Positions 24,889 through 37,600 of a DNA stretch of 64,000 nt are shown here, in pieces (position 1 is the stretch's first letter; each line of letters opens with the position of its first letter). The stretch is from contig JAODUP010000166.1 in NCBI GenBank assembly GCA_025642065.1, positions 1 through 64,000 of the forward strand, given 5' to 3'. The position numbers and the translations under genes were made by a program. Source of the DNA: Paralvinella palmiformis (Eukaryota; Annelida; Polychaeta; Terebellida; Alvinellidae). The notes beneath the pieces are model-generated. The model had not been told where the DNA came from, did no database searches, and saw nothing but the letters and a program-made list of their open reading frames with translations.

Positions 24889-26172
24889 ATGGCAGTTTAC
24901 CTTTACGTCCAATTATTTGTTTCATTCATCACATGGGCACTGTTCATGGCCTTCAACTATTTCTATAATGTCATTCGGAGACTGTATTGGAGATGCATTG
25001 GGGTTCATCAACAACTTCTTGCCAACAAGAAACCAGACAATTATAAAAGATCAGCTCAAGTTAAGAAGATATTATTCAAAAAAAACATTGAAGGCTACAT
25101 CAAATATCCAGAAAGTGTCTTTCTAACCGTACACGAGGGATTTGCCAATCCTGAACGCGTACTTCAAGATGATTGCTCACTCTACGCAATAACCCCAACT
25201 GAGGCCATTTTCATACAGGTAAAGAACCGACCAGATGAACTATTCTTACATAACTTCTTTTCGATTGGACAATTCTCTATCGCTGACAAACTCATCTCCA
25301 TACCTCTGAATCACTTCAATAAATTAGCAGAAGAAATGGAAGATGGAGGAGCCAAGATCATCTTCCTCCATAACCAGGGTCGTTGTGGTGGAACATTGGT
25401 AACAGCACTGTTTAAAGAAACCGGTAGATGTGTCTGTTTTAATGAACCAACATGTATATCTACCGTTTGCAGTCATTTATTTGTTGACCATATTTGGCAC
25501 GGAGCGACAACACATCGTATATTTATAAATACAATCCGTATGCTGTGTAAGCCTTATAGTGCTTTGAGACAACGGGTAATTGCATACGTCATAAAACCCT
25601 TATTTCATGATGTGATCGTTGAAATGGCACAGGAAGTATTTCCCGAAGCAATCCAGTTCTTCATATATCGAGATCCAATTGAAGTTAGCATATCAATGCG
25701 GCGAATTGGACAGGTTATTAAGACACTGAAGCTGCTGACTTATTTGCCCAATATTCCATGGATCATGACACTTATTGGCCAGATTTTGGGGCTACATAAT
25801 ACAGAGTACAACGGCTGGACTTGCAAAATTCATCCAGAATTTGAATTCGGCTTCAGAAGCACCTGTTATACTGTGTATTACTACTTAGAAGCTCTGAAAC
25901 ATGCATACGAGGACCATATCATAAAGAAAATATTCCAGATTTGTCAATTTCCAGATTCTTTCTTGGAAAAGGCAAAAACTGCAATGAAAAAAGATTCGCA
26001 AGCTAACTCACCCATCAGTCGAGAGAAAGTGCGAGATGCTTTACAAAATCCAATTGAACTACCACCAGGATTTATGGATGTTGCACATGTCATGTCGGAA
26101 GAGTACGGCATACCTGGTCCAGATGTCTATCAGGATAAATCATTTCGTTTATCCAACAGTTTAGAACCATGA
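24889..26172 (+). CDS. Sulfotransferase-like type II membrane protein (copy F, intact frame)
   Basis: I start it at the ATG at 24889, after an acceptor-like TTGCAG, giving 427 codons. A hydrophobic anchor lies at about residues 5-25 (LYVQLFVSFITWALFMAF). The P-loop-like HNQGRCGGTLV with FNEPTCIST lies at about 158-188, and the 3'-phosphate-binding FIYRDPIEVSISM at about 257-270. Compared with the copy at 14252 it lacks 13 residues, replacing GINVHGVRYEDLVTSEDN by AYEDH, so VRYEDLV is gone. That segment is conserved in sulfotransferases, so activity may be reduced or lost even though the frame is intact. Overall identity with the other intact copy is high. Membrane and PAPS roles are inferred from motifs. 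Confidence 0.78.
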   Translation: MAVYLYVQLFVSFITWALFMAFNYFYNVIRRLYWRCIGVHQQLLANKKPDNYKRSAQVKKILFKKNIEGYIKYPESVFLTVHEGFANPERVLQDDCSLYAITPTEAIFIQVKNRPDELFLHNFFSIGQFSIADKLISIPLNHFNKLAEEMEDGGAKIIFLHNQGRCGGTLVTALFKETGRCVCFNEPTCISTVCSHLFVDHIWHGATTHRIFINTIRMLCKPYSALRQRVIAYVIKPLFHDVIVEMAQEVFPEAIQFFIYRDPIEVSISMRRIGQVIKTLKLLTYLPNIPWIMTLIGQILGLHNTEYNGWTCKIHPEFEFGFRSTCYTVYYYLEALKHAYEDHIIKKIFQICQFPDSFLEKAKTAMKKDSQANSPISREKVRDALQNPIELPPGFMDVAHVMSEEYGIPGPDVYQDKSFRLSNSLEP

Positions 26173-26174
26173 TA

Positions 26175-27190
26175 TAAGTTGCTTTATCATTATAGGTGGT
26201 TTCAATGTTAATCTGTATATTTTATTTTATCGCTTTTGTATTTGTAATTCAATATATTACTTTAGGCTTGAGTGTGTCTTTATCCCTGTAGCTGTCTTGA
26301 ACTGAAGTTAATATGAAGCACTACTTCTTAAACAGCTGTAATTTATCATTGAGTTCTTACATTTGGTTTTTAGATATTATATATAAAATAATCAATAAAT
26401 ACGTAACTAATTTTGTTTATATTTATATTCTTTAATTAGGTTATATATGGTATTCTACACTAGACGTAATCTAAGTAGACATTTAAATAGGCTAACGAGA
26501 TTATCTGATTTCTACTTGAAAACCATTCTTATGATCATAATATGGCTGTTGTTGGTTCTGAACATGATAAACAAAACTACTGAAAAGACAATTAGTAAGC
26601 ACTTATCAAGATAACCTTTATTATGTAGTCACAACGAGCGGCAAGAAACAGTCAATCGTTCAATCAGTACAAGTAAATAATGGTCACTTAAGAATTTGAT
26701 TTAAGATTTAGTTTAAATGTGGTTACCTTCATTTCAGGCATACAGTGGTGCACACAAAATATCCAATATCGCATAACGATTTCAATCAAATGTACATTGA
26801 ACCTGCAAAAATAGAGCATAGCTATACGCGGTAAATATTCTTCTAACCTGGCAACAATGTTCTTAGAAAATTATTACTCCGTAACATCAGATGATGGCAG
26901 TGGGTGTTACCTAAAGTTCTAAATATATGTAAAATGAATTGAACGTTAATGATAGCATTGGCTACTAGCATACCACTTCCACACTTCTCATAGCGCAACA
27001 GGAAGCAATGCAAATTATCCTAATGTGCTCTCATATTAGCCGTAATATGTTCGGCCAATATAGGTGCGAACAATCTGTACCATTGAGGTAAGATTCGAAT
27101 ATCATTAGCTTCCCTTAAATGGATAATTTATCAACTTTAAAATGTTTTAAGGCTATGTAGCGATATTTACAAATGTCAAAAAAGAAGATG
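26175..27190. repeat. 3' flank shared with 8985-10060
   Basis: Second copy of the 1-kb block that follows pseudogene B. No gene. AATAAA at 26394 could be the poly(A) signal of the gene ending at 26172. Confidence 0.6.
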
Positions 27191-27678
27191 AACAACTATG
27201 GTTATATCGGCCGTATCATATCATCATACACGTTTTCAGTTCCCTTTGGAGGTAAACTAGAAAGGCATTTTTATAAGCTGAAATCGTTTCTAAGTGTTAT
27301 TCATATTGTAAAGACCAAACAAAATGAAAAATACGAAAAACAAATTTACCGACAATGATAATTTGATTATAACGCTGCTTTGAACAAATTTACATCAACC
27401 GAAAAATAGCTATAAATAAAGCCGCTTAGGCATTTATCATAAACATTTTCATAACTGTCTGATTTGGGGTTTGTTAGTACAATACACCACGACTGTAGGT
27501 AAATTCGCCTTTGGGGATTTATTGCATAACAACAGTATACACGTCTCAGCACAGGAAGTTGCCGATCTTGATTAATTCCATTGATAAATATTCCAAAGCT
27601 TGAATTCACGATTCGAGATTACCTGTGCCAATGCCTTGATCCCCCTTGCTAAAACACGAACAAAACACACCTACAACT

Positions 27679-27712
<34 letters not shown>
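27191..27712. other. No gene seen
   Basis: Short open frames at 27173-27358 (+) and 27367-27609 (-) have no recognisable content. A (CA)n(TA)n tract at 27676-27713 abuts the next pseudogene. Confidence 0.4.
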
Positions 27713-27714
<2 letters not shown>

Positions 27715-28000
27715 GATACTGGAGTTCATCAACAACCTCTTGCGAACAAGAAAACAGAAATTTATAAAAGATCAGCTCACGTTAAGAATTAAGGTGTTAT
27801 TCAGAAAAATTATCAATAGCTACATCAAATATCTAGAGTGTCTTTCTAGCCGTACACGCGTGTTTCAAAATGATTGCTCACACTACGCAATAACCTCAAC
27901 AGAACGTCGTACGATTAGAAAGATAATCCGTATGCTCTGTAAGCCATATACTGCTTTGGGAGAAAGTGTGCAACTATCAGAGGTTGTGTGTATCGTGTAG
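27713..28000 (+). pseudogene. Sulfotransferase-like pseudogene fragment (copy G)
   Basis: Starts abruptly at the end of a TA tract with sequence matching ..GVHQQLLANKK.. out of frame, then ILFRK, QNDCSHYAIT and, after a deletion of about 110 codons, IRKIIRMLCKPYTAL. Both phosphosulfate-binding motifs are missing. The open 95-codon frame is a chance join of different frames. Confidence 0.8.
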
Positions 28001-29539
28001 ACAGATTAACCAGACTATTCTAATAAGAAAATGTCTATTGACAATTATTGTTTAGATTAGTAGTTGTGACAATAACTCACTTCATTTGTGATAATCATCA
28101 TATTATTTCTTGTCATTATACTTGTTGTCAACCCGAGTCTTCCTTCTGTCATTTAGCTTTTGTTTTGTTGAATGATTTAATGGAGTTACATCGTATTTTA
28201 ACTCTGAATAAATGTCTTTATTTCAAAATATTTCCATTTTTGATGTTAAATGACACAATAATGGAACGCGTTATTATGTAGTTATGACTAGCTACAATAC
28301 GAAATCTGGCAATATTGGCAGCCATTTTTTTTGACAGGTATTAAATAACACAAGCCTAAGTCGCATATATCATAATGAAGCCTTAAAGCCCATGAGCAAT
28401 TATAGACTTCTACTGAAAGTCAAAATATGGCAGAAAATATGATTTTCACTGGTTTCAATTACAGCCATTATTCTATTCCTAGTTAACCAAGCGCCATCAT
28501 TGGATTCCTAATATTCAAAAACATGGGTGTAGACACCAAGATCTCATCTCTATTTATCCTAGAAGCCGAGTTATAGGCGAAAACGTAATTTCATGTCGGG
28601 AAAGGTCCCAGGAACAAAATAAAATAAGTATCATAGGTTCCTGGAGGGTGCACGGGGGAGGGCCTACCGGGCCCAAGGACTATCATTTGTTTGACATGAA
28701 CAATTTATGTTGATTAATTCCCTAAATCCATTGCAGTTAAAATATTACCTGCACTAACATTGCTACAAATTTAACTGAACCAGACATGGCTGGAAAATCC
28801 CAGCCTATAGTTTGGTTATGAAATCAACTATCATCTCATGTGTAGAAGTCGATTCATCCCAAGATGCTAGAGGATGACGATTGCAGCCATTATCACAAAA
28901 ATATCAATGTGGTTCAGGATCTAGGTCCACAGATCAAATTCTGACAACCCCCCCCCCCCCCCCAGAAACATTGTGGATTCTTCAGTTCTCTGATTGGGGC
29001 ATTACTACATGATGCAACCAACCTCTAGAGATATGCATGATAAATTAAATGACCACCTCAATACAATGCGCTGCCAGAAGTTGTTTGTTTGTGCACACTA
29101 GCAATATCTACTTTTCATTATTAGTGGAAAGATCTCAGATGTTGTCTGACTAATGACACATTTGAGAATCTTATGTTCATTTAATAGCTAATAGCTCGTA
29201 AAAAGGATCCATAAGCAGATGTGACTTTATGTGATGATAAATGTTGTCACATGATGTTATATATGTTCATATATGATCTTATCATGTGTGAATATATATG
29301 TGACAATTATGTGGTTTTATCAACATTAATGTAGTATTAAAATTTTGTTCATCAAAAATAAATAATGCAAAAACAGATTTGTCTTTTAAATACTTTTGTA
29401 TAAACTATTTGCTAAAGTACTTGACCCCACATCTGATGTGTATGTGTGTGTCATTATATTATAAGAAACTGAATGACTATGTCCCTAGATTTGGCAAGGA
29501 AATATATAATACAATACAAGTCACTAGTTAAAATAATTA
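28001..29539. other. Intergenic sequence between the gene cluster and ATP23
   Basis: I see no gene. A run of 16 C lies near 28950. Repeats of TATATATG and ATGTGA type occur near 29240-29310. Confidence 0.4.
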
Positions 29540-29545
29540 TTTATT
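29540..29545 (-). terminator. Likely poly(A) signal of ATP23
   Basis: AATAAA on the minus strand (TTTATT on plus), about 30 bp past the stop codon. Confidence 0.45.
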
Positions 29546-29573
29546 TAAATAGACTATTAAAACTAAAACATCA

Positions 29574-32222
29574 TCATGTATTAGAATACCCATAAAGATA
29601 TCCCTCAGCAAACATTCTTTGAGGATCTCGCGAGCCACGTCTGGGTATGCGTCCCAATGGCTCAAGATCCTTATAACACTTCTCAAACACTTTGTCTACA
29701 ACCTTCTCCGCTTCAGGAAGGTCAACATTCCTAACCATTAAAACAGACATGATAGCTTTTCTCCTCACACAAGCCTGCAATAAAATAGTAAAGCAGTGAA
29801 TACAAAGCACATAGTAATTAAGCTATCCAGAAGTGAATAAAGTTGTTTTATAAAGTGTGGAAATCAGACATGGGGTCAATTTAATTCTGGAATTGGAATT
29901 GATGGGAACTTACTTAATTTTTTTTGTTAAATGGAATTGATAAATTTGGAATTGAAGTTTGCTATAAAAAAAAAATTAAATCCACAAATTAATTTACCAC
30001 TTAATTCAGAAATATTTCTTCCATGACAATCCTGCTCAGGATATAAACTACTCGGAGTATTCCAAGTAGGCATTCGGATTACCTACTCTTGGTAAAAAGT
30101 AGTAGGCAAAAATGAGTTTGTAAAATATTTGAATTTGACTTGATAAATTTGGAACTGAATTGGAATTCATAAATTTGATGTGAAATTGACCAAATGGAAT
30201 TCTGATGGAAACTGCAAGTCCAATTACTGCTTAATCTTTTTACACTGATGATAAGGTAATTATTTCCTCAATAATACTGTCAATAATAATAACAAATGTC
30301 CGAACGTTGATATCTACCATCCCAATATTTCACATACATTTAAAATACATTTTTTAATCGCATCTTACAATACCACAGTTTACAAGTTGTCCACCTCAGT
30401 AGAGAATAAATCTGAAACGATTACATCAACCCTTATGATCAAAATAATAACTGAATATGAATACAGCCAACAAGCGGGCAAGCAAATGACAATGTTAGCA
30501 TAACAAGGATTACCCTTTGTCTGTTCTTGATATTGACGAAGGAAGCATCACCATCTGCTACCGCTGTCATATATGAACAGTGCATAAAATTTGCAGCTCG
30601 AACCTGCAACCAGGAATTAAATAATAATTTGCCCAGACTCTCCACCAACAGCATAAATGGAATCACTTTTAAGTTAGATTCAATTCCACAAAAGTAATTT
30701 GTCATTTAATCAAGGTATGTTATACAAATACAAGCTAACCTCTGTGCATGCCAGATGTTCCAGATTCTTGAAGTCAACATGAGCTCTACAGTAATCAAAC
30801 ACGTGTGTCAGCTCATGGGCAAGAACACTACATGTGACAGCACGTGATCTTGAATTGTTCTCACAAACAACTACCTGGAAAGAAAGTATAGTTCAAAGTT
30901 TGTTAAATAACTTAGAACTTATACATTAAGCATGACAGACATATGTATAGATGGGGAATACTTATCTCTAACTTGATATATAGCTCTCTATGTTGATATA
31001 TACATTTTAAACACTAAAAATCAATACTATTAGTGACTGTATTTTAAAAACATCTATAATCTAAACATTGCTTTATGAGGGTCATTGGAAGCCTGGAGTA
31101 CTCTATATTTGTGTTTGTATTAGGTAATTCTTATAGTGTTCATCAGAGGAATCAGATTGGGTTAGCAGTCATTAATGGTACTGAGATTCCAGGGAGTGAG
31201 ATATACTGATCAAATATAAATAAGACATCAACCTGGTTTTTGTGGATCGAGGTATTATACTTATAGTTTTGCTAGCCTATGTGGATCTGAATCTTTTAAT
31301 TTAGACAGTTGAATATGAAGTCTAATCTGGAAAGTTATAACTTTTATTGCTCACGAAATATGGCAACGGAAATCTAAACAAGGTACGGCATATACTCATG
31401 CATAAGTCACAACTGCGTATAAGTTTCACCTGTTTTTAGGACCAATAAACCCCCCCTGGAGTCGAAACCATGTATAAGATGTACTAAAATCAGCAATACT
31501 GATTCAAAACCAAAACAGTCATCATCATCACTCTCTTCACTGAACATCTGTTGTATCTGTTCAAGTGTCATCATACATATCATCGCCTTCTTCCTCAGTT
31601 TTTGATGTGCTGTTCAGCCCACAATATCTCATAATCTGTGCCATCTAAATCATTGCTGATAGAGCACTTTTTGAACGATTTGGTAATGATGACAACGTCA
31701 ATTTAATCCTAATCCTAGGCCAATTCAGGTTGTCTGCTGCTGTGTGTTCGTTTCCGTAATGCTGTTTGAAGTAGTTTATTAGTAGTTCCCATGTGCCAGC
31801 TTTGGAAGTAATTAACACATTGTTTGCTGTAATGGTTTTCCTTTGATGTGGCTTCTATGGTCAATCTTTTGCGTGGCCTCATTTACCATTCCGTTCAATT
31901 ACACACGCTCTCATATCTCGATAGTAATGACAAGTCTTTGTGGTCATGTCACTAATTAGAGCATCGGGTAAAATAATCATGGCGGTTATCACTATTAAGA
32001 TTGGGTTCGAAAAACACTAGCAAAAACACACCTAATTAATTTGTTTATTGTTCATATATTTATTATTAATGTTGAAAATCAATATTATTGTATTCCTCCT
32101 AAATTATGCCAAATATTACCTTCCAATTTTGACGTTGATTCTGAGTATAAAAAGTGTGTCTTATACGCGATTATATACGGTATTTGGAAATATTTTGGAA
32201 ATTTGTCAGTTTGTTCAAAATG

Positions 32223-32260
<38 letters not shown>

Positions 32261-34588
32261 AATTTTTTTACATATCCTTGTTACTATACACAAAAAAGCT
32301 GTTACCTATTTTTTATTATTACCTTTATTATAATCTGTTAATTAAATGCCTATGAAATCAGTTGTGTAATCATGGATACTATTATGCCTATATGATTGCC
32401 TATTTTCTTAAAAACACATTTCACATATTACCATGTTTTATCCGTATTTAACTGCAACTGATTCTGTAACTCTCAATACCAATAGCACTCTATAACTATA
32501 TGGAACTATACTCTAACTAACTCTAACTCTTCTAAAACATACCTGATTTGTTTTCGGATCAAAGCCACCATTAACACGTGACAGGCATCTTTCACAAGAT
32601 ATGTGACGCCTAATATCAACAGGACTAGAGAGAAGAGAAGCATATAAATAACATGAGTGTGTGAAACATTTCTTTGCATGTATACTAACCTTCACCGTTA
32701 CTATAATTATCAGTGACAATTAACTTATATCAAATTGGCATTAACTAAATTAGTTAAATACCGCGCAAATATTGAGTTTATTCATTTTTAAACCTCAAAC
32801 TTCACATACATAAAACACTCCATCACACTACTTAACTGCAACTCCACACACAAATTACAACAAACCATATTTTACAACACAGAAAAGTATAATGTTCCAT
32901 ACCAGCCGTGACTTTTTAACGCATTCAGCAAAAGTTTGACAATCAAGTCTGCAAAATAAAAACATTTTGTTAGTGAAGAGAACAAAAAAGTTCAAAACAG
33001 ACAAGCATCCATGCAATCAATTCAACATCCAAGCCTTCAACTCATTTCAATGCCACCATCAGTTTTGATGCCAATTCAAATAACTGTTTCATGATAAACG
33101 TAAAAAGGCATTTCTCCATCGAATAAAACTTAAAAGTCATCTTAAATAACATTAATCGTGACTTATTTAGTATGGCTTAACAACATTTCAGCACAGAAAA
33201 GTCGTAGTTTTATTTTGCTTGATATGCATAATAACACAGTTGACCAGTTCTAAGCCTTGAACTGAAAGGCTTTTTTAATGTACATTCCATATACGTAACA
33301 TCCATGATTAAGTAAAATATTTTTAAATTTTTAATCATTAAGACAACATTTCAATTGGCCATCTGCATCAGTAGATTTCATATTCTAGGGGTCCTTCTAT
33401 TTACAGGTATGTTCAATGATATTGTCTACTTAATAATATTAGCCAGCATTTTACATTAACATTCATGATATACTAATGATGTTATATACTAAGATTCCTT
33501 TATATTTTTATAATATACTAGTTATTTCTGAATATTATCATTACACTTTGTAAATCGTGTATTATTAACTTATTCTGAATGAATGAGCAAGTAAAACAAG
33601 TAACACACATCAGTTGCAGAGGTGTCAGCTGGAATGTAGGAACATACTTCTGAAAGCCTCGAACTTCTTGTTGATTAGGTACTTCAGCCCAACATATATA
33701 TATGGATCATATTGCCGAATCCAGCATCCATATGGTGTGATCCCCCCCCCCCATTGAAGATGTCACACTCATTTGACGATCCTGAGCTAACATATGTTCT
33801 GATCACTCATGAGGTGTTTCCATCCTATGCACAGGTATCTGTGTTGGTAACAAATGCATCCAAGAGACCCTGAGGAGACTCAAACACTGCTTTCAGTGGA
33901 GGTGAACATGTTTCCAAACTGCTAAAATCTGTATTCTCTATATATTGATGATTGTTATGCCATGACCAATATATACAAATATGGGGTGGTTTTTGTCCAA
34001 CTCCAATGGGTTTTCAGCTGGGGGAGGGTGTAGTTTACTGTGGGGATTATTTCCATATACCATAAACTGGGGTTGCACTTGACCTTAATTGATATCTAAT
34101 GCTTTTACAATAACTTGTAATAGCAGCAACTTCTTAAGCAATGTTTCAACACGTTTTACTTCCATGTTCATAGAACAAATAAACTAACAAATTACCAATT
34201 AAGATTACCCCAGCCCTGACCCACATCAATATTCTTGACCTATAATGCATGTGATGTTTGGCTGGGTCTACTGGAAGAAGAATGTCCTTAGCCACACAAA
34301 GAAAAGATACAAAAATTATTTTATCAAGTGATGTGACCAAGCCACTTCCTTGTGTACTTGGCTGAGCGACCTCCAGAGGTAATGAAGCAAAGTCAAAGAT
34401 GAAACACCCTTCAGATTTCTCCATGCCGAGATTCGAACTCAGGGATTGGAAAAAGCAGTGAAGCTATAAATAAATTGTTATTTACAAGGCTGTAGTTTTG
34501 CAAAACTAGACTGGTGAACTCCTTGTCGCATATTGATAATAGCGAGTTTGTGTTTGAAAGATGACATAAAAGTGTGTGGTAAATCTGT

Positions 34589-34658
<70 letters not shown>

Positions 34659-37600
34659 CTATAATTATTGACAATAAAGCTACATACAACACTTTTATTC
34701 TGAAATTTTTGTATGATTCCACCCATCTGGATTTTGACTATGAGAAACACGATGTATTATTGGTTGAGAGTTGGCGTGTCTCATTATGGGTGAATGAAGA
34801 GCATGTTTGTATCATTGCTGAACTACAGACATATACAAAAAAAGCTTGGGCTAATCATAATCGATTACATGATCTCAAGTAATTGCAATGATATCAGGCG
34901 AAACCTCCTACACATAGACTTCAGCTTAAATGGGAAACATCTAGATTGGCTATTGATCACCAAATATACGGAAATCAATGTGTAGTCATGCACAAATTAT
35001 CGAGAGAATGAAGAGTGTCTTAACCACTAAAGTAAATGCATGTGGTTGCAACACCACAGGCATCCATCAGCTAACAAAGCATCTCTTAGGTAACAGTGGC
35101 GCCCCCACCCTACAAAATGGCGGGACGCTGAAAGAACTGGCACAGTATTTTAGTAATTTCTTTACACAGAAGATCGAGACCATCGGATATGATTTACACT
35201 ATTAATTTATTAACCTAGTTAGCCGGTTACCCTGAACACCTGCAGATGTGCCAGACAAACCCCCTTGTGGCATTTGGGCCTGTGTCCCAATAGGAAGGGA
35301 AAGGCATTATCATGAAATTGGACTTATCTTATGAACTTGATCCTTTGCCGATGTGGCTGTTAAAGGAATCTCTGGATGAGCTACTTCAGTAGAGGTGAAC
35401 TACTTTTCCAGGGACTACAAGTGTGCTCATATCGGCCCTCTCGTCAAGAAGTCAGGACTGGATCCTGAAAGCCTGCAGCGTTATAATTTATACAGAACGA
35501 TGTCTAACCTCTTATTCATCTCTAAGGTGCTGAAGAACCTTATTGGTGCATGTCTGGAACGCCACCTTATGATATATTCTCTCCATGAATGTTATCAAAT
35601 TATCAATCAACAGAGTTAGCTCTGCTCAAAGTACAAAACAACATTCTACAGATTCTTGATCAAGGTTGTGTTTCCGCGCTCGTTATGCTTACATGTCTAC
35701 CACATTTGACACAATAGATCACTGCATGTTACTGCATCATCTTTAGCATTGATTCAGTTTCTCGGGCAAAACCTTCTCCTGGATGAAGTTATATCTCACA
35801 GATAGCTACTAGACTGTATGTGTGGATGATGAACTGCCTGAATCTGTCCTGATGGACTGTAGTGGACCTCAGGGATTTATACTTGATCCAAAACATTATG
35901 TTATGTACACCAAGCAGTTTGGTTATATCATAAAGACCCATGGATCATGCCACTATGCTTAAGTTAAACGAGGAAAATACAGAGCTGATTATCTTTAACC
36001 CAAGACATCAGGTTAGGATAAATGACGAATTACGGCTTCAGGTAGGTAATAATACTGTTTCTGTAGCATCATCAGTGAAGAACTTGGGAGTATACATCAT
36101 TGACCATGGAAAGGCAAGTAAATGCAATATCCAAAGCCTGTTATTACCAAATTCGTAACATTGGTGATATCAGGCGGTACATCACATTGGATGCTTGCAA
36201 AACACTGGCACATGCCCTGATACGCACACTGATGACACAGCTACAAAAAGTACAGAATTATTCTGCCAGGTTAGTCACTCGCACTCATAAAAGAGAACAT
36301 ATAACACCAGTCTTGAACTCCCTGCATTGGCTATATATATGTCGCAGTACAAGATTTTGATGTACACTTTTAAGGCACTCCAAGGGACTGCCCCTCAGTA
36401 CTTAGAGAGGAACTTGTCGTTCCATATCATCCGACAAGGTATCTACGGTCTGAGTCTGGAGCATTCTTAGCAGTATAAACAACACTTGGAGTGACATAGA
36501 GTAATAGATGTTTCAGAAGGCTGCTGTAACCTGATGGAATACTCTTCCAGTAACCATCAGAAAGTGCAAGACCCTTGATACCTTCAAAAAGAAGATAAAA
36601 ACTAATCTTTTTGTTTCAGCTTTTCCTAGCTGAATATATTATGTATTTGGCTGGAAAGAATGGTGTATTTTAAAGATGTAAATCTGTTACAGCCATAGAA
36701 TTATTTATTGTCAATCGCCTTAGAGTAACCTTCTTACAGGTTATATAGGACGTTATATACATTTTGTATATTATTGTTACTATCTTTACACTGATGACAC
36801 CAAACTGTATTTAGCATTCAAACCCAAAGATGACGTTGTACAGTTTGAGGCTCTAACCTGTTTCCAGAGTTGTCTCAAAGACACTGAGTCCTGAATGAAC
36901 CGCAACATGTTCAAGTTGAATGCAGACAAGACAGAAGTCATGCTATTCTCCTCTAGGCATAATTCCAAAAGCATGTCTACAATCTCTGTTATTAGTTAAT
37001 GTAAGCAATTTTTTTAATTGTGCCTACATCGTGTGTGAGGATCTAGGTGTCATGTTCGACTAACCATATCCATGGAACAACGCTGTTTGCATAAGGTCAA
37101 TTATGGAAGATCAGTCGCATCAGATGCTACCTGTCTAATGAAGCCACAAAATCACTACTGAATGGACTTGTTACATTCAGGGTTGGCAAAAGACTAGTCA
37201 ATAAGGCATTAATTTGCGCACAAAAATATTTTATGGTGTGGTGGCATATAGACATGTAAACCATAGTATCCCCTGAGTACATTCATATGGGGAAGAAAAT
37301 TAATAACTAATTTATTCATCTATTTAACAATAGTTTTAAGAAAAATAACTATTTAAGATTTAATTGGTTTACCATATCACCTTTGGCACATAGCATTGTA
37401 TAATAGTGAGTTATTAGTATCAGAACATTGTGGTATTAGAACATGTTTACATATCAAGAATAACTGGTAATTCCCATCTGCTCAGATAGCTCAGATAGAC
37501 CCCATAGCGTCACATTAATATTCAACTTAGTCAATATGACGTCTTATAATTGGACAATGAAGATACTTAGTTATTTTATGGTGTAATAACAATTAGATCA

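Noticed and set aside
28930..28970. C-run and other G/C-runs as possible G-quadruplex sites (also 1022-1033, 23860, 33742, 62028)
   Set aside because: Simple homopolymers without spaced G-blocks; more likely repeat slippage.
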